Positions 7,590 through 16,807 of a stretch of DNA of 64,000 bases are shown here, piece by piece. The notes below the pieces were generated by a model. It saw nothing but the letters and a program-made list of their open reading frames with translations. It did no database searches and was not told the origin of the DNA. Made by a program: the position numbers and the translations under genes. Origin of the DNA: an uncultured Bacteroidales bacterium (lineage in GTDB: Bacteria; Bacteroidota; Bacteroidia; Bacteroidales; UBA932); NCBI GenBank assembly GCA_946410455.1, contig CAMKAJ010000008.1, positions 1 through 64,000 of the forward strand, written 5' to 3'. How positions within the stretch are numbered: position 1 is the stretch's first letter; every line of letters starts with the position of its first letter.

Positions 7590-8723
7590 CTAACGGCCCC
7601 TGTACATATCCTCGTAATACTTCTGGTAATCGCCGCTGGTGACATTGTCCATCCAGTCCTGGTTGTCCAGATACCAGCGTACTGTCTTCTCTATGCCCTC
7701 CTCGAACTGGAGACTGGGTTCCCAACCAAGCTCCTTCTGCAACTTGGAGGAATCTATAGCATAGCGGAGGTCGTGCCCTGCCCTGTCGGTAACATAGGTA
7801 ATCAGGTCGAGGTCTGCTCCCTCGGGGCGGCCAAGCAGGCGATCTACCGTATTGATCAACACCTTGATAATATCTATGTTCTTCCACTCGTTGAAGCCTC
7901 CGATATTATAAGTCTCGGCTATCTTACCCTCGTGGAAGATGAGGTCTATTGCACGCGCATGGTCTTCTACGTAGAGCCAATCCCTCACGTTCTCTCCCCT
8001 GCCATATACCGGCAAGGGTTTGCGATGCCGTATATTATTGATAAACAAAGGAATAAGCTTCTCAGGGAACTGATAGGGCCCGTAGTTGTTGGAGCAGTTC
8101 GTCACAACTGTAGGCATACCGAAGGTATCGTGGAACGCCCGCACGAAGTGGTCGGAAGAAGCTTTGGCGGCGCTGTAAGGGCTATGCGGCTGATACTTGA
8201 GGTCCTCGGTAAAGAACGACTCACCATAAGCAAGATGGTGTTTGCCCGAGCTTGCCTTGGTAGTAAAAGGGGGCTCTATGCCCTCGGGATGAGTCATTTC
8301 CAGCGCTCCGTAAACCTCGTCGGTGCTGATATGGTAGAATCTGCAAGGCTCAGGATAGCCAAGGGGCTCCCAGCAAGCCTTGGCGGCCTGCAGCAGCGAG
8401 AGCGTACCCATCACGTTGGTCTGCGCAAAGGTAAAAGGATCTTTGATGCTGCGGTCTACATGGCTCTCTGCAGCCAGATGAATTATGCCGTCCACGTGCT
8501 CCTCCTGCATCAACTTCAAGACTCCCTCGAAGTCACAGATATCCATCTTCACAAAGCGATAATTGGGCTTGTCCTCTATATCCTTGAGGTTGGCAAGATT
8601 CCCGGCGTAGGTAAGCTTGTCGAGGTTAATTATCTTGTACTCAGGGTATTTGTTCACAAAGAGACGCACCACGTGCGATCCAATGAATCCGGCTCCTCCG
8701 GTGATAATTATACTGCGTTTCAT
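7590..8723 (-). CDS. rmlB: dTDP-glucose 4,6-dehydratase
   Basis: 377 aa extended short-chain dehydrogenase. The N-terminal NAD-binding motif is [26 protein letters not shown] follows, then [10 protein letters not shown] near residue 130 and the catalytic [14 protein letters not shown] motif (Tyr-x3-Lys) near 180. It converts dTDP-glucose to dTDP-4-keto-6-deoxyglucose. Its start overlaps the rmlA stop by ATGA (8720-8723). The protein is about 20 residues longer than E. coli RfbB. It acts after RmlA and supplies RmlD's pathway once 3,5-epimerisation has occurred elsewhere. Confidence 0.96.
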   Translation of the reverse strand: MKRSIIITGGAGFIGSHVVRLFVNKYPEYKIINLDKLTYAGNLANLKDIEDKPNYRFVKMDICDFEGVLKLMQEEHVDGIIHLAAESHVDRSIKDPFTFAQTNVMGTLSLLQAAKACWEPLGYPEPCRFYHISTDEVYGALEMTHPEGIEPPFTTKASSGKHHLAYGESFFTEDLKYQPHSPYSAAKASSDHFVRAFHDTFGMPTVVTNCSNNYGPYQFPEKLIPLFINNIRHRKPLPVYGRGENVRDWLYVEDHARAIDLIFHEGKIAETYNIGGFNEWKNIDIIKVLINTVDRLLGRPEGADLDLITYVTDRAGHDLRYAIDSSKLQKELGWEPSLQFEEGIEKTVRWYLDNQDWMDNVTSGDYQKYYEDMYRGR

Positions 8724-9598
8724 TTGTCCTTGATTATCTTAAGAAGATACTGTCCGTACTGATTCTTTGCCATGGGAGCTGCTATGGCGGCAATCTTCTC
8801 CGCATCAATCCAACCCATGTCGTATGCTATTGCCTCAAGACAAGCAATCTTTAGCCCCTGGCGCTTCTCTATTACCTCAACAAAGGTACTTGCCTCGCTT
8901 AGAGAATCGAAGGTGCCGGTATCCAGCCAGGCAAAGCCCCTGCCCAACGGCTGGACTTTAAGCGCATGCGCAGCCAGGAATTCCTGGTTTACCGTGGTTA
9001 TCTCCAATTCTCCGCGCGCAGAGGGCTTGATGTGCGATGCCACATCCACCACCTTGTTGGGATAAAAATACAAACCCACGACTGCATAGTTAGACTTGGG
9101 CGCAGCGGGTTTTTCTTCTATGCTCAGGCAATTGCCGTCCTCGTCGAATTCTGCAACTCCGTAACGTTCGGGGTCGCTCACCCAATAAGCAAATACTGTG
9201 GCCATAGAATCCTCCTCTGCGGCACGCACAGCCTCACGCAACTTGGGGGTAAACGAATTGCCATAGAAAATATTATCCCCAAGCACCAAGCAAGCGCTGT
9301 CGTCTCCAATAAAGTCTTTTCCTATAATGAAAGCCTGGGCGAGCCCGTCGGGAGATGGCTGCTCCGCATATTCGAAGCGCACACCATAGTCTGAGCCGTC
9401 ACCCAGCAGACGCTTGAAGCCCGGAAGGTCCTGAGGTGTAGAGATAATGAGAATCTCCCTTATCCCGGCGAGCATGAGCACGCTTATGGGATAATACACC
9501 ATAGGCTTGTCGAATATCGGGAGCAACTGCTTGCTGACTCCCTTTGTAATGGGATAGAGACGCGTTCCGGAACCTCCGGCCAAAACTATACCTTTCAT
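8720..9598 (-). CDS. rmlA: glucose-1-phosphate thymidylyltransferase
   Basis: 292 aa from the ATG at 9598, the start that places [16 protein letters not shown] at the N-terminus. The nucleotidyltransferase signature [20 protein letters not shown] is intact, followed by [10 protein letters not shown] and VLGDNIFYG. It makes dTDP-glucose from dTTP and glucose 1-phosphate, the first step of dTDP-rhamnose synthesis. Both junctions are ATGA overlaps: with rmlD upstream (9595-9598) and rmlB downstream (8720-8723). Confidence 0.96.
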   Translation of the reverse strand: MKGIVLAGGSGTRLYPITKGVSKQLLPIFDKPMVYYPISVLMLAGIREILIISTPQDLPGFKRLLGDGSDYGVRFEYAEQPSPDGLAQAFIIGKDFIGDDSACLVLGDNIFYGNSFTPKLREAVRAAEEDSMATVFAYWVSDPERYGVAEFDEDGNCLSIEEKPAAPKSNYAVVGLYFYPNKVVDVASHIKPSARGELEITTVNQEFLAAHALKVQPLGRGFAWLDTGTFDSLSEASTFVEVIEKRQGLKIACLEAIAYDMGWIDAEKIAAIAAPMAKNQYGQYLLKIIKDK

Positions 9599-10461
9599 AG
9601 CTCTGCGATATTTTTGATACACTCCTGCAGGCTGTCGGTCCAGTAAGGGACACGACGGCCGAAGGTCTGTTTGTATAACGATTTATCTAGTACGGAATAC
9701 GACGGGCGTATGACCTTGGATGGAAATTCTGAAGAGAAGCAAGGCGCGATATCGCAAGCGTTGTGCCCAGCCATCGAGGCGATGGTCTTTGCAAAATCGT
9801 ACCAACTGCATACCCCCTCATTGCTGAAATGGTAGATGCCGCTGCGTCCCTCGAACTTGCGTTCCGAGAGGATATCCAGGATGGCTGCAGCTAAGTCGCG
9901 TGCATAAGTAGGCGTGCCCACCTGGTCGAACACCACCTTGAGGCTGGGCTTCTCTGCTGTCAGAGCGAGCATGGTCTTTACGAAGTTGCGACCGTATTCA
10001 CTATACAGCCAGGCAGTACGGAAAATCAGATATCGGCAACCGGATGCGAGCACGGCCTGCTCTCCATGAAGCTTGGTCAGGCCATAGACGCCGGTAGGTT
10101 TGGCTGGCATATCTTCCTTGCAGGGAGTGTTGAAAGACTCGCCCCCGAAGACATAGTCTGTACTTATATGCACCAGAAGGCCATTACGCGCCGCCATAGC
10201 TTCCGCGAGATTGGCAACAGCCCCGGCATTGAGGTGCTCGGCCAGCTCCGGATTGTCTTCCGCCTTCTCCACATCGGTGTAGGCAGCACAATTGATAATT
10301 ATATCTATGCTTTCCTTGCCCACCACCTCGAGGACGGCCTCCCTGGAACAAATATCCAGCTCGGCCACGTCTGTAAACACAAAGCGGTCGCCGCTCCCGG
10401 CAGAGAGCCTGCGTACCCAAGTGCCTAATTGGCCGTTTGCCCCGGTAACAAGTATATTCAT
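9595..10461 (-). CDS. rmlD: dTDP-4-dehydrorhamnose reductase
   Basis: 288 aa from the ATG at 10461 ([13 protein letters not shown]). The SDR features are the GANGQLG dinucleotide-binding loop, [14 protein letters not shown] near residue 70, [10 protein letters not shown] near 105, and Tyr-x3-Lys (YGLTKLHGE) near 130. It performs the final NADPH-dependent reduction to dTDP-L-rhamnose. The start overlaps the upxY stop by ATGA. The gene order rmlD-rmlA-rmlB is unusual, and rmlC, needed between RmlB and RmlD, is not in the window. Confidence 0.94.
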   Translation of the reverse strand: MNILVTGANGQLGTWVRRLSAGSGDRFVFTDVAELDICSREAVLEVVGKESIDIIINCAAYTDVEKAEDNPELAEHLNAGAVANLAEAMAARNGLLVHISTDYVFGGESFNTPCKEDMPAKPTGVYGLTKLHGEQAVLASGCRYLIFRTAWLYSEYGRNFVKTMLALTAEKPSLKVVFDQVGTPTYARDLAAAILDILSERKFEGRSGIYHFSNEGVCSWYDFAKTIASMAGHNACDIAPCFSSEFPSKVIRPSYSVLDKSLYKQTFGRRVPYWTDSLQECIKNIAEL

Positions 10462-10976
10462 ATCTTCTCCAAAGATTCTACATCTAAATCCATTGTGGCA
10501 GTACCTAGCACCCCCAGCCTCACAGCCAGGCAACGCCCCCCGGACACGCTCATAAGCTCACATTCCAGTCCGGCAAGAGGGCCATCTACCACGCGCACCC
10601 TGTCGCCAGGAGCCAGCGCCTGTGAAGAAAAACGCACTGCACCTCTTCCCTTCTCTACCATATTGCGGAAAGCCTCCATCTGCTCATCCCTCACCACGGC
10701 TGCCTTGCCGTCCTGCGGCAGGAAGCGCCATATCCTGGGCTCCGCAGCCAAAATAAAAGGCCGCTCCGAATTCCTGCACCGCACAAAAACGAAGCGGGGA
10801 ATCAAAAGGGCCTCTACAATTTTGCGCCTGTCGCTCCACTGGCGAATCTCCCGCCTCACGGGCAGATAATACTCAACACCCTTGCTGCCAAGCGCTTCTG
10901 CTACCTTTTTCTCCTGGCAGCTCTTTACACAAGCTACATACCAGTGACGCTCGTCCAGACCGCTATTTTGCGTCAT
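10458..10976 (-). CDS. UpxY-family NusG-like transcription antiterminator
   Basis: 172 aa from the ATG at 10976, inside the 3' end of the capD-like gene. The N-terminal NGN domain reads HWYVACVKSCQEKKVAEAL, with YYLPVRREIRQWSDR and LIPRFVFVRC. A KOW-like C-terminal part (ALAPGDRVRVVDGPLAGLECEL) follows. Paralogues of this type (UpxY) promote read-through of individual capsule operons in Bacteroides. There they are normally the first gene of the locus; here it lies second, after the dehydratase, and is ATGA-coupled to rmlD. Confidence 0.87.
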   Translation of the reverse strand: MTQNSGLDERHWYVACVKSCQEKKVAEALGSKGVEYYLPVRREIRQWSDRRKIVEALLIPRFVFVRCRNSERPFILAAEPRIWRFLPQDGKAAVVRDEQMEAFRNMVEKGRGAVRFSSQALAPGDRVRVVDGPLAGLECELMSVSGGRCLAVRLGVLGTATMDLDVESLEKI

Positions 10977-12882
10977 ATTCCGAGTACTTGGAGTTCTTGG
11001 AGATGAACTCGGGCACAACCTGCTTCATCTTGATGACCATCTCGGGAATCAGCACCCTGGTGCTTAGGTCTTCAAGCTCAGCAACCACCTTCAACACCTC
11101 ATCGTATGAGTACTTGCGCACATTTGCAATGCGTATGCGGTCGTGCTGGGTAGGTTCTGTATTCTCCACTGTAGAGAGTACTTCCTCATACAACTTCTCA
11201 CCAGGACGCAAACCGGAGTATTCTATCTTGATATCCTTACCAACTGCAAGGCCGGAAAGCTCGATCATGCGACGTGCAAGGTCATTAATCTTCACGGGCT
11301 CGCCCATATCGAACACGCAAATGCGGTTGGAAGTATCCAGAATCGCTGCTTCCATAACCAGGCGGCAAGCCTCCGGGATGGTCATGAAAAAGCGCGTTAT
11401 GTCTGGGTGTGTTACCGTAACCGGTCCGCCATGCTCTATCTGGTCGCGGAAGCGCGGGATCACCGAGCCATTGGAGCCAAGCACGTTTCCGAAGCGGGTT
11501 GTCACAAACTTGGTGCACCCCTTTACCTCGCCGCTCTCAACCGCAAGGCCGAGGCTCTGGACGTAAATCTCTGCCAGACGTTTGCTGCAGCCCATTATGT
11601 TGGTGGGGTTTACTGCCTTGTCGGTAGAAACCATCACCATCTTCTCAACGTCATACTGGATGCACTTGTCGGCCACATTACGGGTGCCGATAAAGTTTAC
11701 GCGCACCGCCTCGCAAGGATTCTCTTCCATAAGCGGAACATGCTTGTAGGCGGCGGCATGGAACACAAACTCGGGATGATATGTGCGGAATGCAAAATCA
11801 AGGCGCTCGGGATGCCTTACGTCTCCGATAACAGGGACGTACTCAACATCAGGGAAAGACTCGTCGAACTCCAGACGAAGGTTATGCATAGGAGTCTCTG
11901 CATTATCGAAAAATATCAGCTTGCGAGCGCCGAAGGTAGCAAGCTGGCGGCAGAGCTCAGATCCTATTGACCCCGCAGCTCCAGTAACCATGATTACACG
12001 GCCGGTAACGGCTTTGCGAATTTCCGACACAGAAATACGTATTTCGTCGCGGCCGAGCAAGTCTTCTACCTTCACGTCGCGCACATTCAGGCTGTGCTCT
12101 TCGGAAAGCTCTCCCACTTCGGGGACCATCAAAACCTTGAGACCAAGGGCAGAACAATACTGCACCAGGCGGTCGGCCTCCGTGCGAGTATCAACTCGCC
12201 TTGTAAACAATATTGCCGAGCAAGACAATCTGAGACTTACAGATTCTACGTCTTCTTCTTTCTCAAACACATACACCGGCTTGTCCGCAAAGCGGGTACC
12301 GCGAAGGTCTTTATTGGGCGTAATGATGCCCATAATTTCATAATGTGGCGAATTGCCGAAACGCAGGACCGCAGACTCGGATTTATCAGATGTTCCATAC
12401 ACCAGCACCCTGCGACAGTTCTGCATGTTCCTCATGCGCGAGCGGTAGAAGTCGTACACAAATATCATCGCAACCCTGACGCCTGTAAGCATGAGAAGCG
12501 TAAGCAGGAAATCGAATACCAGCATCAGAATCACGTAGCCGTCCAGATGGGCAAAAAGCAGCAAAGCTACGAGCATTACAAGTGCCTTACCAATGCAGGC
12601 AAGTCCGAACTTTACAATATGCTTGAAGTTGGTGTAACGAATGATAATTGCATGCGTTTTAAGCAGTTTGAACAATACCAGGCTGCCAACGACAGACCCG
12701 AGTATCCAGGAAAGGGCGAAAGGGATATGCGGGACAAGATAATCGCCTACCACAGGATAAGCGACCAGCAAAACCAGGACCGACATCAGGAACGACATAA
12801 GTACATCCATAGTCAGAACCAATCTCGAATCCAGGTATCTTGCCGAGAATCGCCCGATTTGTCTTATCAATCTTTCAATCAT
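10963..12882 (-). CDS. CapD/WbpM/FlaA1-like nucleotide-sugar 4,6-dehydratase (membrane-bound)
   Basis: 639 aa from the ATG at 12882, the start downstream of the -7 element; the in-frame ATG at 12915 lies above it. About four N-terminal membrane segments (residues 20-150) precede a CoA-binding-like domain. A C-terminal SDR domain starts with VTGAAGSIGSELCRQ near residue 305 and includes FHAAAYKHVPLME and a STDKAVNPTNIMGCSKR catalytic region. Large WbpM-type enzymes convert UDP-GlcNAc to the 4-keto-6-deoxy sugar for surface polysaccharides. It is the promoter-proximal gene of the rml operon. Confidence 0.92.
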   Translation of the reverse strand: MIERLIRQIGRFSARYLDSRLVLTMDVLMSFLMSVLVLLVAYPVVGDYLVPHIPFALSWILGSVVGSLVLFKLLKTHAIIIRYTNFKHIVKFGLACIGKALVMLVALLLFAHLDGYVILMLVFDFLLTLLMLTGVRVAMIFVYDFYRSRMRNMQNCRRVLVYGTSDKSESAVLRFGNSPHYEIMGIITPNKDLRGTRFADKPVYVFEKEEDVESVSLRLSCSAILFTRRVDTRTEADRLVQYCSALGLKVLMVPEVGELSEEHSLNVRDVKVEDLLGRDEIRISVSEIRKAVTGRVIMVTGAAGSIGSELCRQLATFGARKLIFFDNAETPMHNLRLEFDESFPDVEYVPVIGDVRHPERLDFAFRTYHPEFVFHAAAYKHVPLMEENPCEAVRVNFIGTRNVADKCIQYDVEKMVMVSTDKAVNPTNIMGCSKRLAEIYVQSLGLAVESGEVKGCTKFVTTRFGNVLGSNGSVIPRFRDQIEHGGPVTVTHPDITRFFMTIPEACRLVMEAAILDTSNRICVFDMGEPVKINDLARRMIELSGLAVGKDIKIEYSGLRPGEKLYEEVLSTVENTEPTQHDRIRIANVRKYSYDEVLKVVAELEDLSTRVLIPEMVIKMKQVVPEFISKNSKYSEYDAK

Positions 12883-12902
12883 TGTTACTATGCGAGGGTG
12901 TA

Positions 12903-12910
12903 CAAAAATA
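12903..12910 (-). promoter_or_regulatory. -7 element for the polysaccharide operon
   Basis: Minus-strand TATTTTTG, 20 nt before the ATG at 12882. It decides that start against the upstream ATG at 12915. Confidence 0.55.
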
Positions 12911-12936
12911 AGCATTTTTATTGTATTTTCGTCCCC

Positions 12937-14139
12937 ATGAAAAGAATAGTTGCATTATTTCTTGCTTTTCTACCTCTGGTGATAAGTGCCCAGGACAAGA
13001 CACTCAGGCTCGATTACATATTTTACGGGAACAATAAAAGCAGCGGCATAGCCCTGAGCGAGATGCGCAGCATAGACGGATGGGCCGGCCGCAGGAACAA
13101 TATGGACGCCCTTCCGCTCAAGGGCAACGGACAGATAACCCTTCTGGGGTCGGACGGACGAGTTTTGTATCGCAGTTCATTCAGCTCCCTGTTCCAGGAA
13201 TGGCAGGCCACAGAAGAGGCCACCCAAGTTACTCGTGCCTTCGAGAATGTTTTCTTAGTGCCTATGCCCCAGGAACCGGCAGAAGTTTGCGTCAATCTGT
13301 TTGACACTCACGGACGCAGCGTGGCAAGCCTGGTGCACCCAGTCAACCCGGACGATATTCTCATAAGGCCTGTCACGGCTGCACCTCCGTGCCGCGAACT
13401 CATGATAAACGGACCTGCGGATAAATGCATCGATGTAGTCATCGTGGCCGAAGGCTATACATCCCAAGAGATGGAGAGCTTCTATTCCCATGCCGGCACG
13501 GCAATGAAATCCATACTTGAGCACGAGCCATTCAAAAGCTTAAAGAACCGCTTCAACTTCCGTGCGGTTGGCCTGGAATCCCCGGTAAGCGGCGTGAGCA
13601 TTCCTGCGCAATGTCTATGGGATGATACCCCCCTGCACTCTCACTTCAACACTTTTTATTCCGACCGCTACCTCACTACGCTCCACGTCAAGGACCTTCA
13701 TGACGCCCTGGGTACCGTGCCCTACGAGCACATTATAATTCTCGCAAACACAGATAATTACGGCGGTGGAGGCATATACAACTCATACACTCTTACCACC
13801 GCCCGTCACCCCTTGTTCAAGCCGGTAGTGGTACACGAATTCGGCCACAGTTTCGCAGGCCTCGCAGACGAGTATTATTACGACGACCAGTACAGCGACT
13901 ACTATCATTCCGACTACGAGCCATGGGAGCAGAACATCACCACGATGTTCGACTTCCGGAGCAAATGGGAAGACATAATGGGGCACAACGGCGTAGGGCT
14001 CATAGAAGGTGGCGGTTACAGGAGCAAAGGAGTCTGGCGAGGCTGCCAGGACTGCCGTATGAAGACCAACACCGCCAAGGGTTTCTGCCCTGTGTGCCAG
14101 CGGGCCATCGAGCGGATGATACGTTTCTACACAGATTAA
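12937..14139 (+). CDS. secreted M64-family (IgA peptidase type) metallopeptidase
   Basis: 400 aa from the ATG at 12937 with a Sec signal peptide (MKRIVALFLAFLPLVISAQ). An imperfect -7 (TATTTTCG, 12924-12931) precedes the ATG by 5 nt. An N-terminal beta-rich domain (about 20-160) is followed by the peptidase M64 domain, opening CIDVVIVAEGYTSQEM. The zinc motif is HEFGHSFAGLADEYY (His300, Glu301, His304). The C-terminus carries two CxxC pairs (GCQDC and FCPVC), common in the family. It probably acts on proteins in the periplasm or outside; the substrate is unknown. Its stop overlaps the convergent PAP2 gene stop. Confidence 0.9.
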   Translation: MKRIVALFLAFLPLVISAQDKTLRLDYIFYGNNKSSGIALSEMRSIDGWAGRRNNMDALPLKGNGQITLLGSDGRVLYRSSFSSLFQEWQATEEATQVTRAFENVFLVPMPQEPAEVCVNLFDTHGRSVASLVHPVNPDDILIRPVTAAPPCRELMINGPADKCIDVVIVAEGYTSQEMESFYSHAGTAMKSILEHEPFKSLKNRFNFRAVGLESPVSGVSIPAQCLWDDTPLHSHFNTFYSDRYLTTLHVKDLHDALGTVPYEHIIILANTDNYGGGGIYNSYTLTTARHPLFKPVVVHEFGHSFAGLADEYYYDDQYSDYYHSDYEPWEQNITTMFDFRSKWEDIMGHNGVGLIEGGGYRSKGVWRGCQDCRMKTNTAKGFCPVCQRAIERMIRFYTD

Positions 14140-14804
14140 AACAGCACGTTCAGGCCGGCGCAGCAGGTGCCGCTTATGGGATCCACCACGGTAGTAATTG
14201 CAAGCTGCGCCTTGCGAGTCCCAAGTCCGTCCCACTCAATCTCGGGAATTCGGAAAAGTTGCTTAACGGGAGAGAGCAGCCATCCGCCAATATGCGCCGA
14301 CAGCACGCCCCAAGCCACTCCGGCAAGCACATCTGTGAGCCAGTGGCGGTCTCCGTAGATGCGATCGCCTGCCACAATGAGCGCCCCGGCATAAGCGCCT
14401 GCGCCCCAACCCCATCCGTAGTCCATACGTACCAGTTCGGCTCCGGTAAAGCTTATTATCGAGTGCCCCGAGGGGAAGGAATCTCGAGTACTGCCGTCGG
14501 GGCGCTCCCTAGCGACCAGGCGCTTAAGTGCATAGCCCCCGCTGAGTGCAAATCCGTAAGAGATGGCCGATTCTATCGCCCTGTCCACAAATGCATGCCG
14601 GGACTTGGCGCCAAGCAGCCCCAGACCAAGATGAGCAATGCCATTGGTGAATTCGAGATATGTTCCCAGATCGTAGAACGGCTGGGAGCCGCCCTGCCGC
14701 AGGTCTTGTTGCACCCACTCCCGCACGGAGGCATCCAGTTTCCACTGCGCACCGGCCCCCGTGGTCAGCAACAGCAAACAAAGCACAATAAGGAGTCTAC
14801 GCAT
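14136..14804 (-). CDS. PAP2-superfamily lipid phosphatase
   Basis: 222 aa with an N-terminal signal/anchor segment and several hydrophobic segments. The three PAP2 phosphatase motifs are visible: KRLVARERP (C1), PSGHSIISF (C2) and the C3 region RIYGDRHWLTDVLAG. It would dephosphorylate a lipid phosphate such as undecaprenyl pyrophosphate, phosphatidylglycerophosphate or lipid A at the periplasmic face; sequence does not say which. It lies 3 bp after pdxA and is probably the last gene of the rlmN-patatin-recX-rnhA-pdxA run. Confidence 0.86.
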   Translation of the reverse strand: MRRLLIVLCLLLLTTGAGAQWKLDASVREWVQQDLRQGGSQPFYDLGTYLEFTNGIAHLGLGLLGAKSRHAFVDRAIESAISYGFALSGGYALKRLVARERPDGSTRDSFPSGHSIISFTGAELVRMDYGWGWGAGAYAGALIVAGDRIYGDRHWLTDVLAGVAWGVLSAHIGGWLLSPVKQLFRIPEIEWDGLGTRKAQLAITTVVDPISGTCCAGLNVLF

Positions 14805-14807
14805 AAG

Positions 14808-15899
14808 CTACGCAATCTGAGGCCGTCCGGGGCGTTCTCTGCGCTCCCCTCCGTCTATCCTGCGCACTTCCATTTTACCGCCCTGCAGCTCCTCATAGTC
14901 GAGCCTGGCGTTGAAAATATCGATCCCGGTAAAGATTGCTGAGCGCATAGACTGGGGGTCGGCAATGTCGCGGCCTGCCAGTTCAAAAGCAGTTCCGTGG
15001 TCGGGGGATGTACGTACGATGGGGAGCCCGGCGGTAAAGTTGACGCCGTCTTCGAACGACAGGGCCTTGAAAGGAGCCAGCCCCTGGTCGTGATACATGG
15101 CAAGGGTGGCGTCGAAGCGTTCATAGTGTCCCAGACCAAAGAAGCCGTCGGGTGAATACGGGCCGAAAGCCAGAATACCCTCTGCCGTGGCATCTGCGAT
15201 AGCCGGGATGATGATTTCCTGCTCTTCTGTGCCCAGCAGGCCGCCGTCACCGCTATGCGGATTGAGGCTCAGCACCGCAATACGGGGTTGGTCTATGCAG
15301 AAGTCCTCTTTGAGCGAAAGGTTCATCAGACGCAGTTTGCTGAGGATGCGCTCGCGGGTAATGGAGGCGGTAACATCTTTCAGGGGGATATGGCCGGTAA
15401 CCACCCCGAGGCGCAACCTGTGGCTGGTCATCAGCATAGTCACGTCTTTCACTCCGAACTGCTGCTGCAGATACTCGGTATGCCCGGGGAAGCCGAAGCC
15501 CTGGCCCGACATAGCCTTTTTGTTGATAGGTCCGGTCACCAGAATGTCTATTTTCTCTGCTTTAATGTCCTGCACTGCCTTGTCTAGCGCTGCTATAGCG
15601 GCCTGGGCCGATTCCGGCGTAGCCTGGCCGGGCTCAGCGAATACGTTGTCGGGCAAGCAGTTAAGGATATTCACCGTCTTGGGTTTGGCATCAGCTGCAT
15701 CTGTAATCACATTGGTATCGAGCTGCTCTATTTCGGGAATGCTCTTACGGTAAAATCCAAAGAGTTTGGAGGAACCGTAAACCACCGGAGTAAAGAACTC
15801 CAGCACACGCGGATCAGATATTGCCTTGATTATAACCTCGTAGCCTATTCCGTTGGAATCACCCTGAGTAATGCCAACTATGGGTTTTCTCTTATGCAT
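14808..15899 (-). CDS. pdxA: 4-hydroxythreonine-4-phosphate dehydrogenase
   Basis: 363 aa from the ATG at 15899 (MHKRKPIVGITQGDSNGIG); the longer ORF start at 16016 lies inside rnhA. Motifs of the PdxA/isocitrate-dehydrogenase-like fold are GDSNGIGYEVI at the N-terminus, GHTEYLQQQFG with a metal-binding His, DQGLAPFKAL, and TSPDHGTAFELAG near the end. It oxidises 4-phosphohydroxy-L-threonine in pyridoxal 5'-phosphate synthesis (DXP-dependent route). It is about 30 residues longer than E. coli PdxA. It starts 1 bp after the rnhA stop. Confidence 0.95.
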   Translation of the reverse strand: MHKRKPIVGITQGDSNGIGYEVIIKAISDPRVLEFFTPVVYGSSKLFGFYRKSIPEIEQLDTNVITDAADAKPKTVNILNCLPDNVFAEPGQATPESAQAAIAALDKAVQDIKAEKIDILVTGPINKKAMSGQGFGFPGHTEYLQQQFGVKDVTMLMTSHRLRLGVVTGHIPLKDVTASITRERILSKLRLMNLSLKEDFCIDQPRIAVLSLNPHSGDGGLLGTEEQEIIIPAIADATAEGILAFGPYSPDGFFGLGHYERFDATLAMYHDQGLAPFKALSFEDGVNFTAGLPIVRTSPDHGTAFELAGRDIADPQSMRSAIFTGIDIFNARLDYEELQGGKMEVRRIDGGERRERPGRPQIA

Positions 15900-15900
15900 A

Positions 15901-16362
15901 TTATAGTAGTTTGTTTTCTGTAGATTCTTCGTATCCAAGGTCGGGCGGCAAACCGGGAACCGAATATGCCGCAACGGCAAGCCGGTCGCAGCGCTCGTTC
16001 TCGGGATGCCCCGCATGTCCCTTTATCCAATGGAAGCGGAGCCGGAAGTTACGCGCCACGGCATCGTAACGCTCCCATAAATCGCCGTTTTTCTTGCGCT
16101 TCCAGCCTTGTGTAACGGTATTCACAACATACTGAGAATCGCTCCAAACCTCCACTTCAGCATCCTGCCAAAGTATAGCCTCCAGCCCCTTTATCACGGC
16201 CAGCAGTTCCATGCGGTTGTTGGTAGTATGGCAGAAGCCTCCGCTCATTTCTTTGCGAAGAGCTCCGCAGCGAAGCACCGCAGCCCATCCTCCCGGTCCG
16301 GGATTGCCGCTCGCCGCTCCGTCGGTATAAAGTTCTATGACCTTTCGTTCTGCCATCATCAA
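15901..16362 (-). CDS. rnhA: ribonuclease HI
   Basis: 153 aa with the four catalytic acids of bacterial RNase HI: Asp in [15 protein letters not shown], Glu in [13 protein letters not shown], Asp in WSDSQYVVN and Asp in NERCDRLA, plus the [12 protein letters not shown] handle/His loop. It degrades the RNA of RNA-DNA hybrids. The N-terminus has three tandem ATG codons (16362, 16359, 16356); the first overlaps the recX stop by ATGA. Confidence 0.95.
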   Translation of the reverse strand: MMMAERKVIELYTDGAASGNPGPGGWAAVLRCGALRKEMSGGFCHTTNNRMELLAVIKGLEAILWQDAEVEVWSDSQYVVNTVTQGWKRKKNGDLWERYDAVARNFRLRFHWIKGHAGHPENERCDRLAVAAYSVPGLPPDLGYEESTENKLL

Positions 16363-16802
16363 ACTAACTGCTGAATATCGTCGTACTCGTAGCCTCTTGA
16401 AAGTGCGAATTTAATCAATTTCAATTTAATTTGCGGGTCCCCATCCAGGCTTCGGCGCTTATTGTCAATCAGCCTCTCAAGTTTATCCATCGCTTTGTCT
16501 TCGTCTATCTCCGCCAGGGCCGCATCTATATCGCCTTGGCCTATATGCTTCATTTTCAGAGCATAGCGTATCTTTACCCGTCCCCATCCGCCAAGCGCAG
16601 ACTTCTCTCTGGCGAATGCCGCAGCATATCGGGAATCATCTACGAACTTGTTCTCTACAAGGCTCTGAAGGACCTCTTCCGCACGGGCAGAATCTCCATC
16701 CAGAGCCTTAAGAGCCTTCTGGCGGACATCACTGACACAGTATTCCCTCTTGGAGCACTGCGCTTCCAGCCGGTTAAGAATCCTTTTCTGCTCCTCATCC
16801 AT
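16359..16802 (-). CDS. recX: RecX-family regulatory protein
   Basis: 147 aa, almost all helical, matching the three-tandem-three-helix RecX architecture: [21 protein letters not shown] opening, [20 protein letters not shown], then [17 protein letters not shown]. RecX binds RecA filaments and modulates recombinase activity. Here it lies about 3.5 kb from recA, on the opposite strand, 5 bp downstream of the patatin gene and ATGA-coupled to rnhA. Confidence 0.88.
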   Translation of the reverse strand: MDEEQKRILNRLEAQCSKREYCVSDVRQKALKALDGDSARAEEVLQSLVENKFVDDSRYAAAFAREKSALGGWGRVKIRYALKMKHIGQGDIDAALAEIDEDKAMDKLERLIDNKRRSLDGDPQIKLKLIKFALSRGYEYDDIQQLV

Positions 16803-16807
16803 AATCT

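Noticed and set aside
12094..14139. 681-aa reading of the M64 peptidase
   Set aside because: The first 281 codons are antisense to the CapD-like gene. The signal peptide begins at the ATG at 12937.
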